From Paludibacter propionicigenes WB4 (GTDB lineage Bacteria; Bacteroidota; Bacteroidia; Bacteroidales; Paludibacteraceae): a DNA stretch of 64,000 nt. Positions 8,446 to 17,196 of the stretch are shown here, piece after piece. Where the stretch lies: the NCBI RefSeq assembly GCF_000183135.1, contig NC_014734.1:744001-808000 (forward strand). Reading direction: 5' to 3'. The notes beneath the pieces are model-generated. The model was given only the letters and a program-made list of their open reading frames with translations, made no database searches and was not told the origin of the DNA. Position 1 is the first letter of the stretch. Each line of letters opens with the position of its first letter. Position numbers and translations under genes: made by a program.

Positions 8446-10272
8446 ATGCAAACCAAAATATATCAACTCACCGATTTTCTTCCTACTACCAAAAAAGAAC
8501 TGGAACTTCGCGGTTGGAACGAAGTAGACGTGATCCTTTTCAGTGGCGATGCGTATATCGACCATCCTGCTTTCGGGGCGGCTGTTATCGGGCGCTTACT
8601 CGAAGCACAGGGACTACAGGTGGCCATTGTGCCTCAGCCTAACTGGCGCGACGACCTGCGCGATTTCAAAAAGATGGGGCGTCCACGCATGTTTTTTGCC
8701 ATTTCAGCGGGCAATATGGATTCCATGGTAAACCATTACACGGCCAACAAACGCCTGCGGTCTGACGACGCGTACACCCCTGATGGAAAATCGGGTATGC
8801 GTCCTGATTATTGCACCATTACCTATGCCACTATTATCAAAAAATTATATCCGGAAGTGCCCCTTGTCATCGGTGGAATCGAAGCTTCGCTGCGCCGCTA
8901 CACACATTACGATTATTGGTCGGATAAACTTATGCCAAGCATTTTGGTCGATTCCAAGGCAGATTTGCTCATTTATGGGATGGGAGAGAAGCCTATAGTG
9001 GAACTGATAAAACAGATTCGCGAAGGTAAAACCTTCAAAGAGATGACAAACATACCACAAACCTCGTTTTTATCGAAGGAAATTCCGGCTCATCCGAAAT
9101 GGAAAAACCTGGAACTGGTTTCGCACGAGGTTTGCCTGAAAGATAAAAAGTTATATGCTTCCAACTTCAAGCATATCGAAAAAGAATCGAATAAATACGA
9201 GGCCAACCGGTTGTTGCAAAAAACGGGCAACCGCTGGGTGATAGTCAACCCACCCTACGAACCGCTGAAAGAGGCCGAACTGGATGCTTCGTACGATTTG
9301 CCCTACACACGCGTGCCGCACCCCAAATACAAGGGCAAGACCATTCCGGCCTACGAAATGATTAAGTTCTCGGTAAACATGCATCGCGGATGCTTTGGCG
9401 GCTGCTCGTTTTGTACCATTTCGGCTCATCAGGGCAAGCATATTGTGTCGCGTTCCAAAGAATCGATACTGAATGAGGTGAAAAAGATTACCGCTATGCC
9501 CGATTTCAAGGGCTATCTGAGCGATTTGGGCGGTCCATCGGCCAATATGTACAAGATGAAAGGGAAGAACCTGTATATCTGCCGGCAATGTCAAAAACCG
9601 TCCTGCATTTTCCCGAAACCCTGCTTTAATCTGAATACCGATCATACACCTTTGCTGGATATTTACCGCTCGGTCGATCAGTTGCCGGGTATCAAAAAGT
9701 CATTTATCGGCAGCGGTGTGCGTTACGACATTTTGCTGACCGACCCTAAAAATGTGGAAGTAAACAAAAGCCACGAGGAATATATCCGCGAACTGATTAC
9801 CAACCACGTTTCCGGACGGTTGAAGATTGCTCCCGAGCATACGTCGGACGCGGTGCTAAACCTGATGCGTAAACCCAGCTTTGCCTATTTTGGCGAGTTT
9901 AAAAAGAAATTTGAGCGAATCAACCGAGAGGCAGGACTAAATCAACAGCTGATTCCCTACTTTATCTCGAGTCACCCGGGTTGCCACAACGAAGATATGG
10001 CCGAACTGGCAGCGCTGACCAAAAGCTTCGATTTTAAGTTGGAACAGGTGCAGGATTTTACTCCTACACCCATGACACTGGCTACCGAAATTTATTATTC
10101 TGGCTATCATCCTTACACATTGGAACCGATTTTTACCGCTAAAAGCAAAGATGAAAAGTTGGAGCAACGTAAATTCTTTTTCTGGTATAAGGGAGAATAT
10201 AAGAATCAAATCATCAAAGATTTGAACCGAATGAAACGCCCGGATTTACTAAAGAAACTGTTTCAGAAATAA
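8446..10272 (+). CDS. YgiQ family radical SAM protein
   Basis: The 608-residue protein begins with the UPF0313/YgiQ N-terminal domain (FLPTTKKELELRGW, SGDAYIDHPAFGAA, cobalamin-binding-like VIGGIEASLRRYTHYDYW). The radical-SAM cluster motif is CFGGCSFC (Cys316, 320, 324-323 region), followed by GKHIVSRS. A further cysteine group (CRQCQKPSCIFPKPC) and the family-typical TPTPMTLATEIYYSGYHPYT come later. The substrate is unknown. The ATG at 8446 is used, because the longer frame opens with a TTG. It is convergent with the DUF4130 gene across a palindromic intergenic region. Confidence 0.92.
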   Translation: MQTKIYQLTDFLPTTKKELELRGWNEVDVILFSGDAYIDHPAFGAAVIGRLLEAQGLQVAIVPQPNWRDDLRDFKKMGRPRMFFAISAGNMDSMVNHYTANKRLRSDDAYTPDGKSGMRPDYCTITYATIIKKLYPEVPLVIGGIEASLRRYTHYDYWSDKLMPSILVDSKADLLIYGMGEKPIVELIKQIREGKTFKEMTNIPQTSFLSKEIPAHPKWKNLELVSHEVCLKDKKLYASNFKHIEKESNKYEANRLLQKTGNRWVIVNPPYEPLKEAELDASYDLPYTRVPHPKYKGKTIPAYEMIKFSVNMHRGCFGGCSFCTISAHQGKHIVSRSKESILNEVKKITAMPDFKGYLSDLGGPSANMYKMKGKNLYICRQCQKPSCIFPKPCFNLNTDHTPLLDIYRSVDQLPGIKKSFIGSGVRYDILLTDPKNVEVNKSHEEYIRELITNHVSGRLKIAPEHTSDAVLNLMRKPSFAYFGEFKKKFERINREAGLNQQLIPYFISSHPGCHNEDMAELAALTKSFDFKLEQVQDFTPTPMTLATEIYYSGYHPYTLEPIFTAKSKDEKLEQRKFFFWYKGEYKNQIIKDLNRMKRPDLLKKLFQK

Positions 10273-10284
10273 AATTCTCGAATT

Positions 10285-10380
10285 TTTTTTCAACTGCTGA
10301 CAAGGACTTCGTCTGCTGTCAGAGTTGACAATTACAACCCTGTCAGCAGTCCGAAGGACTCTGGCAGAGGTTGAAAAGTT
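10285..10380. repeat. double palindrome between convergent genes
   Basis: Two adjacent imperfect palindromes of about 38 bp each open with CAAC and close with GTTG (10291-10327 and 10336-10373). ACTGCTGACA at 10293-10302 is also complementary to TGTCAGCAGT at 10341-10350, so alternative pairings are possible. It could act as a two-way terminator for ygiQ and the DUF4130 gene, or be a REP-type repeat. Confidence 0.55.
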
Positions 10381-10394
10381 AGAGGTTGAAAATC

Positions 10395-11156
10395 TTACTG
10401 TTTCTCCGTCAAGTACTTCCAATACCGCTCGGGCAAATGTTGCCGCTGGAGTTTCAGGTTGATGCGCTCTTTGATGGTCATCGATTTGAAATAACCTTTC
10501 CACAAGTCCTGAAAGAGTTTTTCGTCTTCCGCCATCAATTTTTCATCCAGTTTACCTTCGGGGAAAAGATCCTTGCTGTCGAGTGTCATTTCGCTCACTG
10601 TTTTCAGGTCGTAATAATAGCCGTAATTGCGTCTAGTATCGTAGATAATCCATTTTTGGTCTGCAAATCGATCAGAAAAATGCTCCAGGGTCAGCGGTAG
10701 GCTGTTATGATCGGGCGACACAGGTGCAAAGAAAATGTCATCAGCTGCTTTTTGGAAACGTACCAGTTCTATCAACCTGCATCGCTCCTTATCCACTTTT
10801 TTTGCCAGATTTCGCACTTGCAACACATCGTCATCGGCAAAATTCAGCTCAATAGAATGCTTGCTGTCAAATGTTTTACGTATATAACGAAAAATCAGTT
10901 CGTCACTCCCCGGTAGTTCCGACAGCCACACATATCTGATCATATTGCAGCTGATAGGCATCAACTTTTTCCGCAAGCCTTGCCACACACGATCAGATTT
11001 TGCATTATCGGTGATAACAGTGTGACATTCGTCGGCAAACAAGGGCTCAACCTCTGCCTCGTCCAGTAATCGGTCGGGGAAAGTTCTGCGGTTGTAAGCA
11101 TCGAACACAGCGGTGAGCAAACCTTCAAATGTTTTATCGTAGCGGAAAATGATCAT
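10395..11156 (-). CDS. DUF4130 protein, TIGR03915-type DNA metabolism protein
   Basis: The 253-residue protein opens with IIFRYDKTFEGLLTAVFDAYNRRTFPD and contains YIRKTFDSKHSIELNFADDDVLQV and FAPVSPDHNSLPLTLEHFSDRFADQKWIIYDTRRNYGYYYD, typical of the family described as probable DNA metabolism protein. It nearly always pairs with the radical SAM protein encoded just upstream here (11304-12581), and the two probably act together on DNA. The 147-base gap between them holds a CCCCTAAAGGGG-type repeat, so cotranscription is likely but not certain. The biochemical role is unknown. Confidence 0.88.
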   Translation of the reverse strand: MIIFRYDKTFEGLLTAVFDAYNRRTFPDRLLDEAEVEPLFADECHTVITDNAKSDRVWQGLRKKLMPISCNMIRYVWLSELPGSDELIFRYIRKTFDSKHSIELNFADDDVLQVRNLAKKVDKERCRLIELVRFQKAADDIFFAPVSPDHNSLPLTLEHFSDRFADQKWIIYDTRRNYGYYYDLKTVSEMTLDSKDLFPEGKLDEKLMAEDEKLFQDLWKGYFKSMTIKERINLKLQRQHLPERYWKYLTEKQ

Positions 11157-11167
11157 AGAGTATTGAA

Positions 11168-11318
11168 AACCCCTAACCCCGTTCGACTGAGCTCACGCCG
11201 AAGCCTAAAGGGGGACAAGAGTGGATTGCGAGAATTATTTAAATTGAAACTAATCAATCAAATTAAGAAGAATATTACCAGACGAAACTAATATAATTCC
11301 CCTTTAGGGGTTAGGAGT
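11168..11318. repeat. CCCCTAAAGGGG-type repeat with nested 23-bp filler
   Basis: AACCCCTAACCCC is followed by the same 23-bp filler as in E1 (11181-11203) and then CCTAAAGGGGG. After 85 unrelated bases comes the complementary end, TTCCCCTTTAGGGGTTAGGAG, overlapping the 3' end of the radical SAM gene. Confidence 0.7.
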
Positions 11319-12581
11319 TTCTTCAAACAATAACGACATTTGTTGCCTGTTATCTTTGCCTTTAGCAAACTTCTTCTCTGTAAGTATCCGTCTCACATAT
11401 TCGGGCGAGGTATCATTGACTTTTACTGAAGATAACTCGTTGCAGGTAATGAAATACTGCGCTTTTTTCAACGATACACCCATTTTTTTCAGCGAGTCGG
11501 AGGTTATCCTACCGTATCGGCGCGTAACTATAATCATCTTAGCTGTTTTCACACCTATACCCGGAATACGAAGTATCTGTGTGTAATCGGCTTTGTTGAT
11601 ATCCACCGGAAAATGTTCAGGATGACGGAGTGCCCATGCCAGTTTCGGGTCAATCTCCAGGTCGAGGTTAGGAAATGCATCATCTACAATTTCATCCACT
11701 TTGAATTCATAAAACCGCATTAGCCAATCGGCCTGATACAAACGGTTCTCACGCACCAAAGGTGGTTTTACGAGCGCCGGCAAGCGGTTATCGTTGGTAT
11801 TTATCGGAATATAGCCCGAATAATACACCCGCTTCAGACTTGGACGTTCGTACATCGAGGCAGATATATTGAGAATTTGCTTATCATTATCATCTGTAGC
11901 ACCAATAATCATTTGCGTACTTTGTCCGGCAGGGGCAAAGCGTGGAGCAGAGCGATGTTTCTGCCTGTCTTCGGTACTTTCGAGCACACCTTGCTGAATA
12001 TACAGCATCGGAGCAAAAACACTTTTATGGTCTTTCTCAGGCGCCAGCATTTTGAGATTTTGTTCAGTGGGTATTTCTATATTCACGCTCAGGCGATCAG
12101 CATACAGTCCGGCTTCGCGCACCAGTTGTTCACTGGCTCCCGGGATACTTTTCATGTGAATGTAGCCGTTGTAGCGATGTACTGTGCGTAATTGCTTTAT
12201 CACACGCACCATGCGCTCCATGGTGTAATCGGGATTATTGATTACACCCGAACTCAAAAACAATCCTTCGATATAGTTCCTACGGTAAAACTCGATGGTC
12301 AGCTCCACCAATTCATCCACCGAAAAGGTAGCGCGACGAATATCATTGCTACGCCGGTTGATGCAATACGCACAATCGTAAATGCAATAATTGGTAAGCA
12401 TGATTTTGAGTAATGACACACATCGACCGTCCTCAGTAAAACTATGACAGATTCCCCAACCGGATGTATTGCCAATGCCACCCGGAGTATTTTTCCGTGT
12501 GGTACCGCTGGAGGCGCACGAAACATCGTACTTCGCCGATTCAGCAAGGGTTTTGAGTTTTTCGAGAACTTCTTCTTTCAT
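11304..12581 (-). CDS. putative DNA modification/repair radical SAM protein (TIGR03916 type)
   Basis: The 425-residue protein carries the cluster motif CIYDCAYC (Cys66, 70, 73) in LTNYCIYDCAYCINRRSND and a family-typical N-terminus (SCASSGTTRKNTPGGIG). A helix-hairpin-helix follows near the C-terminus (LRIPGIGVKTAKMIIVTRRYG), which implies nucleic-acid binding. The start at MKEEVLEK is used, since three further residues would need a TTG. It pairs with the DUF4130 gene downstream. The reaction is unproven; the family name suggests DNA modification or photoproduct-type repair. Confidence 0.9.
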   Translation of the reverse strand: MKEEVLEKLKTLAESAKYDVSCASSGTTRKNTPGGIGNTSGWGICHSFTEDGRCVSLLKIMLTNYCIYDCAYCINRRSNDIRRATFSVDELVELTIEFYRRNYIEGLFLSSGVINNPDYTMERMVRVIKQLRTVHRYNGYIHMKSIPGASEQLVREAGLYADRLSVNIEIPTEQNLKMLAPEKDHKSVFAPMLYIQQGVLESTEDRQKHRSAPRFAPAGQSTQMIIGATDDNDKQILNISASMYERPSLKRVYYSGYIPINTNDNRLPALVKPPLVRENRLYQADWLMRFYEFKVDEIVDDAFPNLDLEIDPKLAWALRHPEHFPVDINKADYTQILRIPGIGVKTAKMIIVTRRYGRITSDSLKKMGVSLKKAQYFITCNELSSVKVNDTSPEYVRRILTEKKFAKGKDNRQQMSLLFEETPNP

Positions 12582-12754
12582 ACAGTACAAAGTAACAAAT
12601 TTTGCATCAGAAAAAATTCATGAAATAATTAAAAAAAAGCAATTGTTGATAAGTTATTCCCGAATCAAAAACATATACAAAACCAGCTTACGAGTACGCA
12701 TCGGAACAGTTATAAACAATTGCTATAATGCAAATTAGATTATGAAGTCTGTAG

Positions 12755-14797
12755 TTAGATATGAACCTGTTTAATCATTTGCAATGCAGCCCTAAGATCA
12801 CTCACGGGAGCCTGACAAACGTGATTTCTACACACATAAATCAATGTCTCATCCGCACTCCATTTGCCTTTGAGAACGGGTAAATTACTTTCGAATTTAG
12901 TTCCGGAAAGAATTATATTGTGCAAATAATGAGTATTCAATTCTTTTCTTAATAAATCGCTATTTTTACCCACAACCGACACCTCATAAGGAGCAGAGGC
13001 AAACCAACCCATCAAAATATCCCAGTTAGCATAGTAAATTCCACCCTGTAAAGCATTTTGACGAACATTATTGAGCATTTTTTCGGACATAGTGATATAC
13101 TGATCATTATAGAAATAATGCCCTAAAACAAACAGATTTTTCCCCATTTCTGAATTTGAAGAAGGGATTACATTGTCCGAAATTTCCATTTTACGGGCTA
13201 TCAGAGCGGGTTCGGTATCCGAAGTGTAATAAAACATGCCGCTCTCCGGATCATAAAAATGTGAGACGGTATATTCCGTTAACTCGCTTGCTTCAACCAA
13301 CCATTGTTCATCAAAAGTATTCTGATATAAGGATATAAATGCCTGTATTATGAATGCATAATCGTCAAGAAACGCAGGAATGGAGGCTTTTCCGTTTTTA
13401 TAATTTCTGAACAAACCATTGTCTGCCGATTTCATATAGCGCAAAATAAAATTTGCATTCCGTAAAGCTGCTTGCAGGTATTCAGCCTTAGCGGTAACCC
13501 GATAAGCATCACAATATCCTTTCAACATAAGAGCATTCCACGAAGTCAGTATTTTATCGTCAAGCATGGGTTTCTGCCTTTTTGCCCGTACAGTTTGCAA
13601 TAGTTCTCTGGCTTGAGCTATACTTTCTGAGAGTTCCACAGTGCTAAGATTATGCTTTCGCGCTATTTCTTCATCATTTCCCTTGCGGTAGAGAATATTC
13701 TGCGATTCTTCCCAGTTACCTGCTGCCGTCACCTGAAAATAATCCATTATCAATCCCGCATTTTTGCCCAGTATAGTTTGTAGCTCATCAAAAGTCCAAA
13801 CATAGAATTTTCCTTCAACTCCCTCACTATCTGCATCCAGTGAAGAATAAAATCCACCATCCGGTGAGGTTAACTCACTGCTTACAAACTCCAGCGTTTC
13901 GTGCAGGACTTTTTCATAATGCGGATTACGATTGTACTGAAAAGCCGATGCATAAACACTTACCAGCAGAGCATTGTCGTAGAGCATCTTTTCGAAATGC
14001 GGAATTTTCCAGGCTTCGTCAGTAGCATAGCGTGCGAATCCACCTCCAATCTGATCATAAATACCTCCAAAAGCCATTCTATCTAAAGTGGTGGTCAAAG
14101 CTTTCAGGGCATCATTGTTGCCCGATAAATGATGAAAATGAAGTAAAAACTGTAGGCTCGATGGCATAGGAAACTTAGGTGCTGTGCCATATCCGCCGTT
14201 TACCGTATCGATGCCGGCCTGAATGTGATAAAAAATATCTTCCTGGTCGTTAACAGTGGCTTCCAATCCCGGCAAATCCGCACGATAAATCATTTCATTG
14301 TTTTGAACACCCTCGGTGAGCGCCCGAGCCTGATTTTCAGTTTTATCAGGATGAAGCTGAATAAAACCGGATACCTGATTAAGCATATCCAACCATTGCG
14401 CTTTGGGAAAATATGTTCCGCCGTAAATCGGTCTGCCATCGGGCAACGCCACACAATTTAACGGCCAGCCTCCCCGTTCGGTCAGCAATTGTACCGCAGT
14501 CATGTAAATCTGATCAATATCCGGTCGTTCTTCCCTGTCAACTTTAATAGCCACAAAGTGCTCGTTCATATAACGGGCTACTTCTTCATCCTCAAAGCAT
14601 TCACGCTCCATAACGTGGCACCAGTGACAGGCAGCGTAGCCTATGCTTATCAGTAAGTTTTTATTCTCTTTTTTCGCTTTATTCAACGCCTCCTGACTCC
14701 ATGGATACCAGTCAACAGGATTATGAGCATGCTGAAGCAGGTAGGGGCTGCTTTCATGAATCAGGTGGTTAGTGTATTTATGTTCGGATGTACTCAT
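12755..14797 (-). CDS. DUF255 thioredoxin-domain protein (YyaL/SSP411 family)
   Basis: The 680-residue protein begins with the DUF255 thioredoxin-like domain: [24 protein letters not shown], then [12 protein letters not shown] with a CxxC pair, and [14 protein letters not shown]. An alpha/alpha-barrel related to N-acylglucosamine 2-epimerases and cellulases follows ([35 protein letters not shown]). The family is widespread and its substrate is unknown. [13 protein letters not shown] is the likely start; 16 upstream residues are not family-like. It is a single gene with no partner obvious from context. Confidence 0.93.
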   Translation of the reverse strand: MSTSEHKYTNHLIHESSPYLLQHAHNPVDWYPWSQEALNKAKKENKNLLISIGYAACHWCHVMERECFEDEEVARYMNEHFVAIKVDREERPDIDQIYMTAVQLLTERGGWPLNCVALPDGRPIYGGTYFPKAQWLDMLNQVSGFIQLHPDKTENQARALTEGVQNNEMIYRADLPGLEATVNDQEDIFYHIQAGIDTVNGGYGTAPKFPMPSSLQFLLHFHHLSGNNDALKALTTTLDRMAFGGIYDQIGGGFARYATDEAWKIPHFEKMLYDNALLVSVYASAFQYNRNPHYEKVLHETLEFVSSELTSPDGGFYSSLDADSEGVEGKFYVWTFDELQTILGKNAGLIMDYFQVTAAGNWEESQNILYRKGNDEEIARKHNLSTVELSESIAQARELLQTVRAKRQKPMLDDKILTSWNALMLKGYCDAYRVTAKAEYLQAALRNANFILRYMKSADNGLFRNYKNGKASIPAFLDDYAFIIQAFISLYQNTFDEQWLVEASELTEYTVSHFYDPESGMFYYTSDTEPALIARKMEISDNVIPSSNSEMGKNLFVLGHYFYNDQYITMSEKMLNNVRQNALQGGIYYANWDILMGWFASAPYEVSVVGKNSDLLRKELNTHYLHNIILSGTKFESNLPVLKGKWSADETLIYVCRNHVCQAPVSDLRAALQMIKQVHI

Positions 14798-14921
14798 AGT
14801 TTTTGCTTTGTTTATTGGGCTGTATTCCTGTTGGTAACAGTTCAACCGGCAGTTTAAAACTATATAACACCGTGAAGCTGGATGTGTTTGTAAGAATCAA
14901 AAAGAATAGGAGGGAAGGGAG

Positions 14922-14954
14922 CAAAAAAAAAGACCATCTGCAGGAGATGGTCTT
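14922..14954 (-). terminator. intrinsic terminator of the metallo-hydrolase operon
   Basis: AGACCATCT-gcagg-AGATGGTCT (14931-14953) is preceded on the plus strand by nine A residues, which read as a T-run on the minus strand. It lies 22 bases after the stop of the 14976-15719 gene. Confidence 0.85.
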
Positions 14955-14975
14955 GGTAAACAATATTGTTTATTC

Positions 14976-15719
14976 TTATTTTAGTTCGGTCTGAACAGCT
15001 GTTTTGTAGTCGCTGCTGTAGCCGGTATGAGCAGTAAATATATATTCAGCTTTAGGAAGCCTTTTTATTTTGTCGAAAGAGGCTATAGCCGATTTCATGT
15101 CTTTTGTATAGCCTTCATTGGGTTTAGCTACTTTTCCGTTCACCAAACTAAATGCGTCACCTACAAACAGATATTTATCATTGACTAAATAAGAAATTGA
15201 ACCGGGTGTATGTCCGGGAGTTTGAATGGCTTTAACGCTCAGGCTCTTTATCCGCACTACCTGCTGATCGTTCAATAAAACATACTTGTTCTTGTATTCG
15301 GTCTTATTGAGGGTCAGATACTGAGGCTTTTCGGTTGCCACTGTCGGTAATTCGGTATTGGACAGGTAAATGGTTGCATTTTTAAATAAAGCCACAGCCG
15401 CCACATGATCGGGATGCGAATGTGTGAGGAACATCGCAGTTACTTTGTCAGGATTTATTTTCAATTTCTCAAGTTCCTGAGTTATATATCCAACATTGGT
15501 TCCGGCATCCACAACGATATAACCATCACCATCCTGTAGGATAAACAGGTTTACAAACGAGTCTTTTATTGAATAAATTCCCTTTACGATTTCTTTCGTT
15601 TCAGTTGGTTCCATTTTGGATGTTTGAGCCTGTAGTTTCATTACTGATATGGATGCAAGCAACAATACAACAGTCGTAACTTTGATTGTTTGCCAATTGA
15701 TTCTTAGTTTTCTATTCAT
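14976..15719 (-). CDS. MBL-fold metallohydrolase, exported
   Basis: The 247-residue protein has an N-terminal hydrophobic signal (VTTVVLLLASISVMKLQAQ) and probable periplasmic localisation. The metal site is typical of the metallo-beta-lactamase fold: THSHPDHV (His100, 102, Asp104, His105), TPGHTPGS, VGDAF and FTAHTG. Overall it resembles generic glyoxalase II-like hydrolases and class B beta-lactamases; a resistance role cannot be assigned from sequence. It starts 53 bases after the glycosyltransferase and ends at a strong terminator, so it is probably the last gene of the gtrA operon. Confidence 0.88.
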   Translation of the reverse strand: MNRKLRINWQTIKVTTVVLLLASISVMKLQAQTSKMEPTETKEIVKGIYSIKDSFVNLFILQDGDGYIVVDAGTNVGYITQELEKLKINPDKVTAMFLTHSHPDHVAAVALFKNATIYLSNTELPTVATEKPQYLTLNKTEYKNKYVLLNDQQVVRIKSLSVKAIQTPGHTPGSISYLVNDKYLFVGDAFSLVNGKVAKPNEGYTKDMKSAIASFDKIKRLPKAEYIFTAHTGYSSDYKTAVQTELK

Positions 15720-15771
15720 AACTTCAAATTTTTAAATTATTATTATCAGGTTATTAATCTTAGTTATAAGG

Positions 15772-16707
15772 TCAGCAATTATCTTTTTTGTCGATAATAT
15801 ACTCCGGCCTGTCTTTGACTTCGTCGAAAAGAATTCCGATATATTGACCCAGTACTCCAACCGTAAGAAGCTGTACACCACCGAAGAACGTTATCAGAAT
15901 AATCAACGAACTCCATCCGGAAAGTGCATGCGTGTAACCTACTATTTTGCCCACGAGGGTGTAAGCCGCATAAACTATTCCTATCAGTACGGTGATAAAA
16001 CCCATTCCGGTAGCTAGTTTCAACGGTTTTTTAGAGAAATACAGCATAGCAGTCGATGCAAACTGAATCATCTTGCTGAGCGGATACTTGGTTTCACCGG
16101 CAAAACGGGCTTGTCGCTGGTAGAGAAACGGAACCTGCTTAAAACCAATCCAACTGATTATTCCGCGAATGTATTTACCTTTTTCACGAAACTTCTTGAA
16201 TTCATCCATTACCTGTCGGTCTATTAATCGAAAGTCTCCCGTATCAAGTGGAAAATTCACTTCTGACAAGTAGTTCATCGAACGGTAAAACAAGCGAGCA
16301 GACAGTTTTTTGAATATACTTTCACCTTTTCTTTCGTCTCTGACACAATACACTACGTTAGCTTGCTCCCTGGATTGCGTTTCCAGCAAGTCCGGTATAA
16401 GTTCTGGTGGATCTTGCAAGTCGGCATCAATAATCACCGCCAAATCGGATTCGCAACAGTGTATTCCGGCAGTTACAGCCGGTTGATGACCAAAATTGCG
16501 GGAGAAATGCAGCACTTTCACCTGTTTATCGGCGGTTGCAATGTCTGTCAGCATTTCAGCTGTGCGATCTTTGCTGCCATCGTTGATAAAAATTATTTCG
16601 GTTTTGTGCGTTTTTATACCTTCCAACACCTTTTTAAGTCGGCTATACGATTCGGTAATCACCGCTTCTTCGTTGTAGCAGGGTACAATAACTGAAAGTG
16701 TATTCAT
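15772..16707 (-). CDS. GT2 family polyprenyl-phosphate glycosyltransferase (GtrB/DPM1-like)
   Basis: The 311-residue protein has a GT-A domain with SVIVPCYNEEAVI, FINDGSKDRT and the DxD-type IIDADLQDPPEL, then two C-terminal membrane segments (near residues 230-255 and 265-290). This layout is that of enzymes moving a sugar from a nucleotide onto undecaprenyl phosphate on the cytoplasmic face of the inner membrane. The GtrA-family gene ends three bases upstream, so the two form the classic flippase/transferase pair for glycan modification. The sugar is unknown. Confidence 0.92.
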   Translation of the reverse strand: MNTLSVIVPCYNEEAVITESYSRLKKVLEGIKTHKTEIIFINDGSKDRTAEMLTDIATADKQVKVLHFSRNFGHQPAVTAGIHCCESDLAVIIDADLQDPPELIPDLLETQSREQANVVYCVRDERKGESIFKKLSARLFYRSMNYLSEVNFPLDTGDFRLIDRQVMDEFKKFREKGKYIRGIISWIGFKQVPFLYQRQARFAGETKYPLSKMIQFASTAMLYFSKKPLKLATGMGFITVLIGIVYAAYTLVGKIVGYTHALSGWSSLIILITFFGGVQLLTVGVLGQYIGILFDEVKDRPEYIIDKKDNC

Positions 16708-16710
16708 TAT

Positions 16711-17130
16711 CTATTCTGATTTTTTGGTTCTAAAAGTTAGTTTATTATTGAAGAAATACTGTAGTAATGCAACAATAATTATTGATATTAGTTTGGAAAT
16801 CATACTATCTAATTTCAGGAGGTCGATAAATAGTATCAGCAAACCTGTACTGACAGCCATACCGACAAGGGCTATGGCATAAAATGCCAGAAAACGTCTC
16901 AATTTCCTATCCGTGACATTGAACGTAAAATAGCTGTTCAGAATAAAATTATGTACTACCGCCAGCGACGAACTGGTTATGTTGGAAATTACATAGTTTA
17001 TTCCAAGTTTTTTATTCATAACGTAAAATACTGCCATATCGACCAATAAGCCCAAACAGCCAACCAGCCCGTATTTAATAAAACGTGTTATTCCATGATT
17101 GGCATATTTCTTTAAAAATGTAGAAATCAT
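16711..17130 (-). CDS. GtrA family membrane protein
   Basis: The 139-residue protein has four predicted membrane helices (about residues 18-38, 43-68, 82-104, 110-130) and the family motif FIKYGLVGCLGLLVDMAVFYV. GtrA proteins are thought to flip lipid-linked sugars across the inner membrane. It is immediately upstream of the GT2 gene. A -7 box (TATCTTTG, minus strand, 17180-17187) lies 50 bases before its ATG. Confidence 0.92.
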   Translation of the reverse strand: MISTFLKKYANHGITRFIKYGLVGCLGLLVDMAVFYVMNKKLGINYVISNITSSSLAVVHNFILNSYFTFNVTDRKLRRFLAFYAIALVGMAVSTGLLILFIDLLKLDSMISKLISIIIVALLQYFFNNKLTFRTKKSE

Positions 17131-17179
17131 TGAGTCGCTGTATTTGTGAATAGGTTATTGTCAGATAAATTTCAAATGC

Positions 17180-17187
17180 CAAAGATA
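17180..17187 (-). promoter_or_regulatory. candidate -7 box for gtrA-GT2-MBL operon
   Basis: TATCTTTG on the minus strand is a full match to TAnnTTTG. The -33 region is A/T-rich without a clear TTTG. Confidence 0.45.
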
Positions 17188-17196
17188 GGAAAAAAG

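Noticed and set aside
9151-9645. 164-residue minus-strand frame inside ygiQ
   Set aside because: It is antisense to a well-conserved radical SAM protein and has no family features.
14976-15719. Naming the exported metallo-hydrolase a beta-lactamase
   Set aside because: The metal motifs are shared by the whole MBL superfamily. Nothing in the sequence or context shows antibiotic hydrolysis.
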